Source: Clostridia bacterium (lineage in GTDB: Bacteria > Bacillota > Clostridia > UMGS1883). Taken from it: a stretch of DNA of 13,643 nucleotides. Positions 12,941-13,643 of the stretch are shown here, piece after piece (position 1 is the first letter of the stretch; each line of letters begins with the position of its first letter). The position numbers were made by a program, and so were the translations under genes. The notes below the pieces were generated by a model. It had not been told where the DNA came from. It did not search any database and saw nothing but the letters and a program-made list of their open reading frames with translations. The stretch lies in NCBI GenBank assembly GCA_900768005.1, contig CAAGBE010000063.1, positions 1 through 13,643 of the forward strand, read 5' to 3'.

Positions 12941-13643
12941 ATGGAAAATGCTATTAAAAAATTTATCTGTGTCTCTCTTGCGTTTGTACTTTTTTCGGCT
13001 GTGCCGAGTGCCTTTTCCGCAAATGTAGGCGATAAAACAGGCGACGTCTTATCAACGGATATCGTGACATATATCGAGGGCGTGAAGGTGCCCTCCTTCA
13101 ATATTGCAGGCAGAACTGCAATTGTGGTGGAAAACCTCAATGCAATGGGACTCCCCTTTGAGGTCTGGTATGACGATACTACCCGTACCCTTTCGATTTC
13201 CGAGGGTAAAGGCGGTGTGCGGGATTACTTCCATTTCGCTGACAATGAATCCTCTGCCCCTATCGGCACACCTATTATGGACGTTCTTTATACCGATATT
13301 GAAACTTTCTATCAGGGTAAAAAATTAGAAAGCTTTAATATAGGCGGGTTTACCTGCGTTTATGTAACCGACCTTGCAACACTTTACGGACGTTACACCT
13401 TTAACGAGGATACCCGTGCCGTTGATATTTTCAGGCAGAAAGACGAGGCAATGGGTGAGGCATTCAGCAAGGAAACCTCCATAAAGCTTCCTGCAAACGA
13501 AAGCATCATTTCAAGAGGGGACACAATGGTCCGTTGGGGAAGCCCTCAAAAAAGTTATCTTCTGAAAAACGATGACGGAACATACAGCACAATTGAATTT
13601 TCGGGCGGATTGAATGTTGAGCAGTACGACAGTGCTTTCAGGC
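12941..13643 (+). CDS. secreted protein with copper-amine-oxidase-N-like repeats, C-terminus beyond window
   Basis: The frame is open from ATG 12941 (GGAGG 6 nt upstream) to the window end: 234 residues. Residues 1-27 are a signal peptide (basic start, hydrophobic core, SAFSA near the cleavage point). Two related beta-rich repeats follow: YIEGVKVPSFNIAGRTAIVV to about residue 87, and YQGKKLESFNIGGFTCVYV (from 124) to about 164, each ending in a D-(D/E)-T-R-x-(L/V)-x-I pattern. This is the copper amine oxidase N-terminal (stalk-type) repeat common in surface proteins of Clostridia; the name does not imply oxidase activity. The rest of the protein, and so its function, is not visible. Confidence 0.85.
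   Translation, partial: MENAIKKFICVSLAFVLFSAVPSAFSANVGDKTGDVLSTDIVTYIEGVKVPSFNIAGRTAIVVENLNAMGLPFEVWYDDTTRTLSISEGKGGVRDYFHFADNESSAPIGTPIMDVLYTDIETFYQGKKLESFNIGGFTCVYVTDLATLYGRYTFNEDTRAVDIFRQKDEAMGEAFSKETSIKLPANESIISRGDTMVRWGSPQKSYLLKNDDGTYSTIEFSGGLNVEQYDSAFR

Overview
The window looks like part of a contig from a low-to-mid GC, anaerobic Gram-positive bacterium of the Clostridia type, probably a gut Firmicute. The basis is the TTGACA/TATAAT-style promoters, strong GGAGG-type ribosome binding sites, a flavodiiron protein plus rubredoxin pair (anaerobe oxygen defence), a lipoteichoic-acid-synthase-like enzyme and a copper-amine-oxidase-type secreted protein. Genus cannot be told from the sequence alone. 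The first 18 bases are Illumina adapter, not genome.

Nearly all genes are on the minus strand. From left to right: a truncated membrane sensor (19-621); a serine-acetyltransferase-like hexapeptide acyltransferase (738-1361); a PAP2 phosphatase overlapping-or-abutting a ZIP metal transporter (1516-3146); rubredoxin and flavodiiron protein FprA (3192-4522), a functional pair that reduces O2 or NO; then about 650 bases with no convincing gene, but with a promoter and a strong terminator on the minus strand that bracket a roughly 400-nt candidate untranslated RNA (about 4594-4997). Next come a MATE efflux pump and a Cof-type HAD phosphatase in one operon (5171-7391).

7480-9040 is an accessory pocket next to a tRNA-Pro(GGG) gene. 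It holds several copies of the 3' end of that tRNA in both orientations, a decayed phage HNH endonuclease, a two-helix membrane protein of unknown function, a 39-codon plus-strand gene with an excellent ribosome binding site, and a hairpin-rich repeat. This is the most unusual part of the window.

9149-12788 is a four-gene minus-strand operon: thyA and folA (dTMP synthesis and folate recycling), a small zinc-ribbon membrane protein, and an LTA-synthase-type gene interrupted by one in-frame TAA. A divergent plus-strand gene at 12941 encodes a secreted protein with two copper-amine-oxidase-N-like repeats and runs off the right edge; a 14-bp palindrome sits at its transcription start.
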